Shown here: positions 1 to 5,242 of the stretch, one piece after another
Layout of the letters: the number at the start of each line of letters is the position of its first letter
How positions within the stretch are numbered: position 1 is the first letter of the stretch
NCBI GenBank assembly: GCA_035298385.1
Contig: DATGYC010000279.1
Span: forward strand, 1 to 6,458
Source of the DNA: DATGYC01 sp035298385
GTDB lineage: Bacteria; Bacillota; Sulfobacillia; Symbiobacteriales; Symbiobacteriaceae
Reading direction: 5' to 3'
Length of the DNA stretch: 6,458 nt
Translations under genes and position numbers: made by a program
Notes under the pieces: model-generated
What the model saw: only the letters and a program-made list of their open reading frames with translations
Database searches by the model: none
Told to the model about the DNA's origin: nothing

Positions 1-372
1 CTCCTTCGGTACCTCCATCCCCTCCGAAAGCTTAAACCCAACGGCCCGCTTCTTCGGGTCATCAACTGTGTACATCACGTTGACCCCAAGACCATCCTCA
101 TAGAAGACGTAGGTCCATTTGATATTCTCCACCTGAAAACGCGCCGTTTCTAAAGGCTTGGCCGCAAACTCGATATTACGTTCTTTCAGAACTCGGTTCA
201 CATACGCAAGGGTCTCCTGGCTTTCGCTGGCCGGTACAACCGTAAATTCATGGTTGTACTTGGTGGCAAAGTACCGGGCCTCATTCGCACGTAGACCGGC
301 AAGCGCCTCTGCTACAGGTGAAGAGTCTAAACCGACCGTCGACACATTCTTAAAATCAACGATGTAGGACAC
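1..372 (-). CDS. Unrecognised conserved-looking protein, N-terminal 124 residues (3' end outside window)
   Basis: The minus strand is open from a GTG at 372 to the left edge, 124 codons without a stop. The GTG is preceded by a purine-rich GGAAGGAAG ribosome binding site about 9 bases upstream, which decides this start. The protein begins VSYIVDFKNVSTVG (first residue Met in the cell) and continues as a soluble alpha/beta-looking sequence. It has no signal peptide or membrane segment. Charged and aromatic stretches such as KYNHEFTVVPASESQE (about residues 37-52) and WTYVFYEDGLGVNVMY (about 87-102) look like folded protein rather than chance ORF. I do not recognise the family and assign no function. 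It lies downstream of the VOC gene, separated by a terminator-like hairpin, so it probably has its own promoter. Its codons are less GC-biased than those of pepF or dtd. Confidence is in a real gene, not in any role. Confidence 0.75.
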   Translation of the reverse strand, partial: MSYIVDFKNVSTVGLDSSPVAEALAGLRANEARYFATKYNHEFTVVPASESQETLAYVNRVLKERNIEFAAKPLETARFQVENIKWTYVFYEDGLGVNVMYTVDDPKKRAVGFKLSEGMEVPKE

Positions 373-444
373 GTTACCCGACTTCCTTCCACATAGCCTA
401 TCGCTCTCTGCTTGGGGACGGCGCCGACGAACCGGTCCTAGCGC

Positions 445-477
445 TCAAGGGCGCCACCACAGGAGTGGCGCCCTTGA
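445..477 (-). terminator. 13-bp hairpin between the VOC gene and the left-edge gene
   Basis: A perfect 12-bp inverted repeat, CAAGGGCGCCAC (446-457) and GTGGCGCCCTTG (465-476), with a 7-base loop; one more T-A pair (445/477) makes 13 bp. It lies 8 bases past the VOC stop codon, where a terminator is expected. On neither strand does a real T-tract follow the stem, so it may be a weak or bidirectional terminator, or a 3'-end stabilising hairpin. Confidence 0.6.
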
Positions 478-484
478 ATTTGCG

Positions 485-889
485 TTACGTTCCGCTCAGG
501 GTCAGCTGCCAGGTGACGCCGAACTTGTCCGCCACCCACCCAAACCTTGGGCTGAAGGGATAAGCGCCCAGCGGCATCAAGACGGCGCCCCCCTCGGCGA
601 GCTGCGCGAAGACCCGATCGATCTCCTCCTCCGTCTCGCAGGTGACCCAGAATGAGAGCGCGGGGGTGAAGGTGAACCCGTGCTTGACGAAGCTGTCGAT
701 GGCCATGAAGGTCTGGCCGTTTAGCGAGAAGGTCGCGTGCATGACGCTCCCCTCCGGCCCTGCCTCGTTCGGGCCGTAGCGTTGAATGGCCAGGATCTCG
801 GACCGCTCAAAGATGGAGATGTAGTAGTTCATCGCCTCTTCGGCCCGCCCTTCGAACATCAGGAACGGTGTGATCTTCTGGTCCGACAT
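485..889 (-). CDS. VOC-superfamily protein, PhnB / 3-demethylubiquinone-9 3-methyltransferase-like domain
   Basis: A 134-residue protein starting at ATG 889, with an AAGGGG ribosome binding site about 11 bases upstream. It opens MSDQKITPFLMFEGRAEEAMNYYISIF, the usual N-terminus of the PhnB-like (PF06983-type) glyoxalase fold. HATFSLNGQTFMAIDS follows at about 51-66 and the typical C-terminal ADKFGVTWQL at 120-129. Length and layout are those of single-domain members made of paired beta-alpha-beta-beta-beta units. Despite the family name, these proteins are usually not methyltransferases; most are of unknown substrate and are sometimes linked to small-molecule binding or resistance. No partner enzyme sits beside it, so I assign no reaction. 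It is probably a soluble cytoplasmic dimer. It is a monocistronic gene or the last of its unit, flanked by the DinB remnant upstream and a hairpin downstream. Confidence 0.9.
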   Translation of the reverse strand: MSDQKITPFLMFEGRAEEAMNYYISIFERSEILAIQRYGPNEAGPEGSVMHATFSLNGQTFMAIDSFVKHGFTFTPALSFWVTCETEEEIDRVFAQLAEGGAVLMPLGAYPFSPRFGWVADKFGVTWQLTLSGT

Positions 890-934
890 ACTCGCATCAG
901 CCCCTTCGCTTGAGTCTGTACGCGAAGCTGGTAT

Positions 935-1057
935 CTAAACCCCTATCCTGAATTCAACGATATCTTCGTCAACCCCTGCACGCTGCCAGCCCATCCGCTG
1001 CCGCAAGCTGGTGATCTGCGCCACATGATGGCAACCGACCTGTAGAACGCTTTTCCA
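935..1057 (-). pseudogene. C-terminal remnant of a DinB-like (DUF664-type) protein
   Basis: A minus-strand frame closed by TAG at 935-937 reads WKSVLQVGCHHVAQITSLRQ, then RMGWQRAGVDEDIVEFRIGV, 40 residues in all. The HHVAQI(T)xLRQ pattern matches the last helix of the DinB four-helix-bundle family, where a histidine of an HH(R/x)xQI motif is a metal ligand. The frame is blocked by TGA at 1058-1060 just upstream. No start or remaining domain (normally about 150 residues) is present; the sequence beyond runs into the doc terminator. I read it as the tail of a gene whose front was lost, possibly when the toxin-antitoxin pair arrived. The family call rests on this short motif only. The alternative is a chance ORF. 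Confidence 0.5.
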
Positions 1058-1098
1058 TCATGTCGACTGCGGCCCTCTGGGGTCGTGAAAGCTCGGTC

Positions 1099-1141
1099 AA
1101 AAGAGACCGCTACCCGCCATTGGCAGTGGGCAGCGGTCTCT
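1099..1141 (-). terminator. Rho-independent terminator of the doc gene
   Basis: A perfect 10-bp stem, AGAGACCGCT (1102-1111) with AGCGGTCTCT (1132-1141), extended after one mismatch by CCCGC/GTGGG, with loop CCATTGGCA. Read on the minus strand, the stem ends in T and is followed by TTT before a G. The stem overlaps the doc stop codon (1140-1142), so termination is coupled tightly to the end of the toxin gene. Confidence 0.75.
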
Positions 1142-1544
1142 AGGCAACTGGGGGACTTCCGCCCTGTCGAACCGTATGATTCCGAAACCACTCTGCCAAA
1201 GCCTGCACGTCAAGTCGATCCTCGGCAACAGCCACTGCAGTCTCTTCGAACTCCTCCTGAGTTGCAGTTAATCGATATCCGTTCATTAGTAGTACGACGG
1301 CACCTGCCGCCATCGCCGTCCGCTTATTGCCATCCACAAACGGATGTCCCTTGGCTAAGGCGTGGGTCAACGCTGCCACCTTGTCCTCAGTGGACGAAAA
1401 TAGTTCCTGACTGCCAAATGTGGCGAATGGGCGGGCTAGAGCTGCTTCGACTCTCCCCTCATCCCGGAGCCCAGGACTGCCGCCTGTCTCTTCAACGATT
1501 CGGTCGTGGAGTAGAAGCAGTTGGTGTTTAGTAAGGATCTTCAT
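1140..1544 (-). CDS. doc: Doc-type toxin (death-on-curing, Fic superfamily)
   Basis: A 134-residue protein with the Doc form of the Fic motif, HPFVDGNKRTA, at residues 67-77. H67 is the catalytic histidine, and the GNKR segment takes the place of the GNGR loop of AMP-transferring Fic enzymes. In the known Doc of phage P1 this motif phosphorylates elongation factor EF-Tu and stops translation; the same activity here is inferred from the family. N-terminal LTKHQLLLLHDRIVEETGG and SPGLRDEGRVEAALARP (about 5-39) are also typical, and the length is close to P1 Doc (126). The ATG at 1544 overlaps the antitoxin stop in an ATGA arrangement and has no obvious ribosome binding site of its own, so translation is probably coupled to the antitoxin. 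All key residues look intact, so the toxin should be active unless neutralised. Confidence 0.93.
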   Translation of the reverse strand: MKILTKHQLLLLHDRIVEETGGSPGLRDEGRVEAALARPFATFGSQELFSSTEDKVAALTHALAKGHPFVDGNKRTAMAAGAVVLLMNGYRLTATQEEFEETAVAVAEDRLDVQALAEWFRNHTVRQGGSPPVA

Positions 1545-1714
1545 CGGTCGGCCAAACGCTTAAGAGCGGGCTTGTACTGCTGGATGATCTCTTCGACAGC
1601 CTCTCTGGCCTCACGATCTGAGGCAGAAGGCACCTCACTAAACTCCGCCAGGAGTTGCCGTAGCTGATCAGGGGGTAGCTTGCGAAGAGCCTCACGGATC
1701 TCTTCTAAACTCAC
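1541..1714 (-). CDS. Putative antitoxin of the Doc toxin
   Basis: A small acidic-basic helical protein directly upstream of doc with a 4-base overlap, the usual antitoxin position. I place the start at GTG 1714 because GGGAGGTG lies about 8 bases before it, giving 57 residues (MSLEEIREALRKLPPDQLRQ...). A GTG at 1732 would add six residues but lacks a good ribosome binding site. The C-terminal part, about residues 35-57, ending EEIIQQYKPALKRLADR, resembles the C-terminal helices by which Phd-like antitoxins wrap Doc and block its active site. The N-terminal half lacks the usual Phd N-terminus (a valine/threonine-rich strand followed by the AREN-type helix), so how or whether it binds DNA is unclear. 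It probably neutralises the Doc protein and may autoregulate the pair; this is inferred from position and length. Confidence 0.8.
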   Translation of the reverse strand: MSLEEIREALRKLPPDQLRQLLAEFSEVPSASDREAREAVEEIIQQYKPALKRLADR

Positions 1715-1757
1715 AGAAAACACCTCCCGCACCCGCTAGTATTCGCTTCTTGATACC

Positions 1758-1776
1758 AGTCACCTGTTGTGTGACT
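1758..1776 (-). promoter_or_regulatory. Inverted repeat between dtd and the antitoxin gene (candidate operator or weak 3' hairpin)
   Basis: AGTCAC (1758-1763) and GTGACT (1771-1776) form a perfect 6-bp inverted repeat with a 7-base centre, overlapping the dtd stop codon and lying about 45 bases before the antitoxin start. There is no T-tract, so it is a poor terminator. Its place just ahead of a toxin-antitoxin pair makes an operator for the antitoxin complex possible. A loose -10-like AATACT lies closer to the start. Evidence is positional only. Confidence 0.3.
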
Positions 1777-2224
1777 AGAACCCCTTCTCCGAATCCAGCA
1801 GAATCGTCACCGGCCCATCGTTGACCAGTTCGACCTCCATGTGGGTCTGAAACCGCCCCGTCTCCACGGCCAGCCCAGCCTCCCGCAACTTCCCCACAAA
1901 CCGCTCATAGAGCGGCTCCGCCTCCGAGGGGCGCCCCGCCCGATCGAACGACGGCCGCTTCCCCCGCCGCACATCGCCATACAAAGTGAACTGCGATACC
2001 GCCAAGACCGCTCCCCCCACATCCAGGAGGGAGCGGTTCATCTTGCCCTCCGCGTCCTCAAAGACCCGCAGCCCCGCTACCTTCTCGGCCAGATAGTCCG
2101 CCGCCTCCGGCCCATCCTCCCGCGCCACGCCAAGCAGAACGACGAAGCCCGTCCCAATCCGGCCCACGACCTCCCCTGCCACCGTCACCTGCGCCCGTGT
2201 CACCTTCTGGACCACTGCCCGCAC
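1775..2224 (-). CDS. dtd: D-aminoacyl-tRNA deacylase (D-tyrosyl-tRNA deacylase)
   Basis: A 149-residue protein, close to the usual 145-150. The start is GTG at 2224, where the sequence begins MRAVVQKVTRAQVTV as family members do; an AAGGGA site lies somewhat far (about 13 bases) upstream. Diagnostic motifs are KMNRSLLDVGG (61-71), SQFTLYGD (77-84), which forms one side of the active site, and VNDGPVT (134-140), whose Gly-Pro pair (137-138) reaches across the dimer to read the chirality of the amino acid. The enzyme hydrolyses D-amino acids (and glycine mischarged on tRNA-Ala) from tRNA in the cytoplasm, a proofreading step of translation. It follows the GNAT gene by 50 bases with no terminator between, so the two are probably co-transcribed. 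The call is secure. Confidence 0.97.
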   Translation of the reverse strand: MRAVVQKVTRAQVTVAGEVVGRIGTGFVVLLGVAREDGPEAADYLAEKVAGLRVFEDAEGKMNRSLLDVGGAVLAVSQFTLYGDVRRGKRPSFDRAGRPSEAEPLYERFVGKLREAGLAVETGRFQTHMEVELVNDGPVTILLDSEKGF

Positions 2225-2274
2225 CGTCTGGTCACATCCCTTTTACTCACGTTCCCCAGAGACTAGCCGTTCAT

Positions 2275-3066
2275 CTACCGCGTAAACTCCGCCTTCGTGA
2301 AGGCAACCCGCAGCCCAACCCGCTCCATATTGTTCTGCGAGACCGTCCCGTTCCCCGTCTGACTCACCACCAGGTCACACCCAGCCGAGGCCGCATCTAC
2401 GATCCGCTGGTGCAGGAGCGCCGTCTGCACCCCCCGCCCCCGAAACTCCTTCAGCGTACAGGCCCCCGCAAGGCTGCCAATCCCCTCCGCCACATGGAGG
2501 AGCGCCACACCAGCGGGCTCGCCATCCACCCGGGCCAGGTAGACCGTCCAGCCCGCCTGCCCCACAACCGCCCGCACCAGGTCGGTCCCCCACTGCACGC
2601 GCTCCGGCGAGACCTCAAATCCCTCTACATAGACCCGGGCTGCGACCGACGGCTCGACAACCCGCTCCACCGTCAACGCCGGCAGCGGCAGGTCAGCCTT
2701 AGCCTCCCCAAAGAGCGCCACCTGGAAGCCCGAGCACCGCAGCCCTCGCTCATGCAGCGCCTTCAGGAACTCCCCGTTCTGGTGCAGGGGCATCACATCC
2801 ACCCGCGGGGAGAGACCCCGCTCCGCCATAAAGTCCAGCGCCGCCTGCAGATCAGCCTCATCCTCAGGGCCCGCACCTAGAATCCGGTTCCCCATCACGG
2901 AGGTCGGCACCCGTTCTGCCGTCAGGAGCACCACCCGACCAAAGCGGCGGACCTCGATCCCATGGGGATTCCCCGGCAATGCCCGCACCAACTCGAGTTG
3001 ACTCGCCCAGGAGACCGCCTCCGAGCGCTCCACCCGCAGCGCCAACTCCTTGTTCACCACCAACAC
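2275..3066 (-). CDS. GNAT-family N-acetyltransferase with an N-terminal extra domain
   Basis: A 263-residue protein starting at GTG 3066, with AGGGGGT about 7 bases upstream. The C-terminal half (about 130-263) is a GNAT domain. WTVYLARVDGEPAGVALL (173-190) forms the central strands. GACTLKEFRGRGVQTALLHQ (201-220) is motif A, with the (Q/R)xxGx(G/A) pyrophosphate loop as RGRGVQ (209-214). SQNNMERVGLRVAFTKAEF (243-261) is motif B with its NxxxxxxxGF-like asparagine. The first 130 residues form a less conserved domain that may be a degenerate second GNAT fold, as in tandem GNAT proteins. It should transfer an acetyl group from acetyl-CoA, but the acceptor cannot be told from sequence. It lies 60 bases after pepF, with a GC-rich hairpin between, and 50 bases before dtd. 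Confidence 0.88.
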   Translation of the reverse strand: MLVVNKELALRVERSEAVSWASQLELVRALPGNPHGIEVRRFGRVVLLTAERVPTSVMGNRILGAGPEDEADLQAALDFMAERGLSPRVDVMPLHQNGEFLKALHERGLRCSGFQVALFGEAKADLPLPALTVERVVEPSVAARVYVEGFEVSPERVQWGTDLVRAVVGQAGWTVYLARVDGEPAGVALLHVAEGIGSLAGACTLKEFRGRGVQTALLHQRIVDAASAGCDLVVSQTGNGTVSQNNMERVGLRVAFTKAEFTR

Positions 3067-3087
3067 CGAAGTAACCCCCTATACGAT

Positions 3088-3115
3088 GGGCCGGGGCGCC
3101 CATGCACCCCGGCCC
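3088..3115 (-). terminator. GC-rich hairpin between pepF and the GNAT gene, without T-tract
   Basis: A perfect 9-bp inverted repeat, GGGCCGGGG (3088-3096) and CCCCGGCCC (3107-3115), with a 10-base loop, in the 60-base gap after the pepF stop. No T-run follows on the minus strand, so full termination is unlikely. It may attenuate read-through into the GNAT and dtd genes or protect the pepF mRNA end. Confidence 0.4.
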
Positions 3116-3126
3116 CACCTCTGCTT

Positions 3127-4917
3127 TTAGAACAGCTTCTCGAGCTCATCCACCAGCGAGCCCACATAGGCCACAGCCTTCTTGATCGGCGCCGCCGTCG
3201 ACATATCCAGACCCGCCATCGCCATCAGCTCCATCGGCGTCTTCGTCGAGCCCGCCTTCAGAACCTCCAGCCAGCGATCCACCGCCGGCTGACCCTCCTC
3301 GCGGATCGTCTGCGCCACCGCAGTCGACGCCACCAGGCCCGCCGAGTAGGTGTACGGGTAGAGCCCCATGTAGTAGTGCGGCTGCCGCAGCCAGGTCAGC
3401 TTCGCCGCCTCATCTAGCTCCAGCGAGTCACCCCAGAACTCCTTGAGGATCGCGCCCTTCGTCTCCGAGAGCAGCTCCGCCGTCACCTGCTCACCCGCCT
3501 CCGCCAGGGCGTAGATCCGCCGCTGCAGCTCACCCTCCGACAGGTGGCGCACGAAGTTGTGGTGGTAGGTCATCAGCAGGGAGATGATCACCCAGCGCTT
3601 CATCCGCGGATCGGTCGCCTCGCGGATCATCTTGTCACCCAGGAGCATCTCGTTGAGCGTCGACGGCGCCTCGACGAAGTAGGTCGAGACATCGGTGTTG
3701 AGCAGCTTCTGGTTCCGGTTCGCCAGCTCGAAGTGGCCGGCATGGCCGAGCTCATGCGCCAGGGTGAAGAGGTTGCGCGCCTGGCCGGTCCAGGTCATCA
3801 GGACGTAGGAGTGCGAGCCGTAGGGCGTGGTGCAGAAGGCGCCGGTCTGCTTGCCGACGTTGTCGCACCGGTCGACCCAGCGCTCCGCGATCGACCGCTC
3901 CATCAGCTCCATGTACTCCGGCCCGAGGACCGAGAGCGCCTCGAGGGTCGTCTTGGCGCCCTCCTCCCAGCCGATCCGGGGATCGTACTCGGGATCGAGC
4001 GGCGCCTCGAGATCGCAGTAGAGCAGGTGGTCAAGCCCCAGGACCTTCTTGCGCAGTTCGGCGTAGCGGCGCATGTGCGGCGCCAACTCGGCCCGGATGG
4101 TGTCGAGCAGGTTGTTGTAGGGCTCCTGGGTGACGCCCTGCTTGTGCAGGAGCATATCGGTCGCCGAGGGGAAGCCCTTCAGCTTGGCCAGGACGATGTT
4201 CTTCTTGACCTCAGTCGCCCAGGTGGCGGCGAGGGTGTTCTTGAACTGGCCGAGGCCCTCGGCGAAGGACTTATAGCCCGCCCGCCGGACGTTGACGTCA
4301 GCAGAGGTCTCCAGGTCATCCTCGTAGAGGGAGAGTGAGTTTGCGATCTCCTTGCCGTTGATAACCACCGGGGGGCAGGTGATATCGGAGGACTTGGCGC
4401 GCTCGTAGATGACGAAGGGAGCGTCGAGCACCTCACCCAGGGCAGCGAGGGCCTCCTCAGTCTGCGGGTGGAGCAGGTAGGGCTTGTCGGCCAGGAGCTT
4501 CTTCAGGAACGGGCGGTAGGCAGCCAGGCCAGCATGGGTCTCCACCCAGCCCTCCACAGTCCCCTCCGGCAGGAGCAGGATCTCAGAGCGCAGGAAGGAG
4601 GAAGCGGCGTCGACCTGAGCATACAGACCGTACGCCTTGCCCATCAGCTCCTGGTTCTCCGTGTCGGAGCCGTCCTGGGCGGACTTGAGAGAGGCGTAGG
4701 TGAAGACCCGGAGGAGTTGCTCCATGAGCCCCTCAAGGGTCGAGATCGCCTCCAGCAGAAGCCCAGCGGACTCGCCCAAGCGGCCCTTGAAAGCGGTGAG
4801 CTGCGGAATCTGATCAACAACCGCCTTGCGTGCGGTCTCCCATTCGGCGTCGGTCTGGAAGAGATCGGTCAGATTCCAGGTCTCCTGGACCGGAACCTCA
4901 TGCCGCTGCAGTCGCAT
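3127..4917 (-). CDS. pepF: Oligoendopeptidase F (M3 family zinc metallopeptidase)
   Basis: A 596-residue cytoplasmic peptidase, the usual size for PepF. The zinc site is AHELGHAGH: H388, E389 (catalytic) and H392 of HELGH, with the third ligand E416 in EAPSTLNE, 24 residues on. PHYYMGLYPYTYSAG (513-527) carries the conserved His/Tyr residues that hold substrate. The N-terminal 200 residues are the helical PepF lobe, and DLFQTDAEW near residue 18 is typical of the family start. I choose ATG 4917 (AAAGGGG site about 12 bases upstream). The frame stays open 74 codons further, into the repeat, but that extension is proline- and asparagine-rich and has no place in the family. The enzyme cuts short peptides of about 7-17 residues and so recycles peptides. 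It is probably the first gene of the pepF-GNAT-dtd group, from a promoter just upstream. Codons become more G-ending toward the C-terminus. Confidence 0.96.
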   Translation of the reverse strand: MRLQRHEVPVQETWNLTDLFQTDAEWETARKAVVDQIPQLTAFKGRLGESAGLLLEAISTLEGLMEQLLRVFTYASLKSAQDGSDTENQELMGKAYGLYAQVDAASSFLRSEILLLPEGTVEGWVETHAGLAAYRPFLKKLLADKPYLLHPQTEEALAALGEVLDAPFVIYERAKSSDITCPPVVINGKEIANSLSLYEDDLETSADVNVRRAGYKSFAEGLGQFKNTLAATWATEVKKNIVLAKLKGFPSATDMLLHKQGVTQEPYNNLLDTIRAELAPHMRRYAELRKKVLGLDHLLYCDLEAPLDPEYDPRIGWEEGAKTTLEALSVLGPEYMELMERSIAERWVDRCDNVGKQTGAFCTTPYGSHSYVLMTWTGQARNLFTLAHELGHAGHFELANRNQKLLNTDVSTYFVEAPSTLNEMLLGDKMIREATDPRMKRWVIISLLMTYHHNFVRHLSEGELQRRIYALAEAGEQVTAELLSETKGAILKEFWGDSLELDEAAKLTWLRQPHYYMGLYPYTYSAGLVASTAVAQTIREEGQPAVDRWLEVLKAGSTKTPMELMAMAGLDMSTAAPIKKAVAYVGSLVDELEKLF

Positions 4918-4957
4918 CCAAGGACAGCCCCTTTCGGTGTAAGAAACATCACCTTTA

Positions 4958-4986
4958 ACATTACCCAGAATCTTTATGTATGGCAA
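4958..4986 (-). promoter_or_regulatory. Candidate sigma-A-type promoter of pepF
   Basis: On the minus strand TTGCCA (4981-4986) and TAATGT (4958-4963) are separated by exactly 17 bases, with a TGGG just before the -10. The -35 matches the consensus at 5 of 6 positions, the -10 at only 3 of 6. Transcription would begin near 4950, leaving a leader of about 30 bases before the pepF ATG. The site lies just downstream of the tandem repeats. Confidence 0.4.
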
Positions 4987-5004
4987 GGGGTGGTGGATGC
5001 TTTG

Positions 5005-5242
5005 GAAAGTAGTTGGGGGGTGGGATTTGGGAAGTGGGGAACTGGGGGTAGCAGTTCCTTTTTTATGGGGATGGAGGGGATTGGGGGGATTACTGGGTGT
5101 GGGGGGCTGGCTTTTGACAACTAAGAAGAGGGGACCCATGCATTAGCACAGGTCCTTCCACATGGCGACCACCCCAGCGCCGGAGGCCATCCCCCCACAC
5201 CAGGTCATCCCCAAAATCCCCATAATCCCAGAAAAAGAACTC
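5005..5242. repeat. Tandem repeat unit 1: 48-bp spacer plus palindrome-like element (5053-5241)
   Basis: First of two adjacent direct copies; both open with GAAAGTAGTTGGGGG and close in ...GAACTC or ...AAACTC. After a G-rich 48-bp lead (5005-5052) comes an element with imperfect inverted arms: left arm 5053-5111 (begins AGTTCCTTTTTTATGGGGAT, ends GTGTGGGGGGCTGGC) and right arm 5186-5241 (begins GCCATCCCCCCACACC, ends CCCAGAAAAAGAACT). The central 74 bp (5112-5185) is unlike the arms. Long inverted arms with no internal gene recall a MITE (non-autonomous mobile element), but no transposase and no clear target duplication is seen. The two copies match at most positions, including the lead, so the duplication looks fairly recent. 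No coding role: in either strand's longest shared frame, most differences between the copies' centres change the amino acid. Confidence 0.85.
5038..5064 (+). terminator. Plus-strand terminator-like hairpin in repeat unit 1
   Basis: GGAACTG (5038-5044), loop GGGGTAG, CAGTTCC (5052-5058), then six T. This is a textbook Rho-independent terminator on the plus strand, opposite to all genes here. It straddles the junction of lead and left arm. It could stop antisense transcription, or be an incidental result of the element's ends. Confidence 0.55.

Noticed and set aside
374..394. Six-codon leader ORF (MWKEVG) ending just before the left-edge gene's GTG.
   Set aside because: It overlaps the ribosome binding site itself and has none of its own; probably chance.
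943..1191. 82-codon minus-strand ORF across the doc 3' end.
   Set aside because: It is out of frame with doc and with the DinB-like remnant, crosses the terminator stem, and has no protein-like features.
3544..4338. 264-codon plus-strand ORF opposite pepF.
   Set aside because: A shadow of GC-rich pepF codons; no family resemblance and low-complexity V/L/G/R composition.
5114..5142. Plus-strand TTGACA in the repeat centre as the -35 of an internal promoter.
   Set aside because: The TTGACA is kept in both copies, but at 17 bp the -10 would be CATGCA in unit 1, and the triplet expansion shifts the spacing in unit 2. Not supportable without transcript data.
5129..5163. Possible conserved inner hairpin in the repeat centre (GGACC/GGTCC in unit 1).
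   Set aside because: In unit 2 the matching bases are GGGCC and GGGCC, giving a G-G mismatch rather than a compensatory change, so there is no covariation support.
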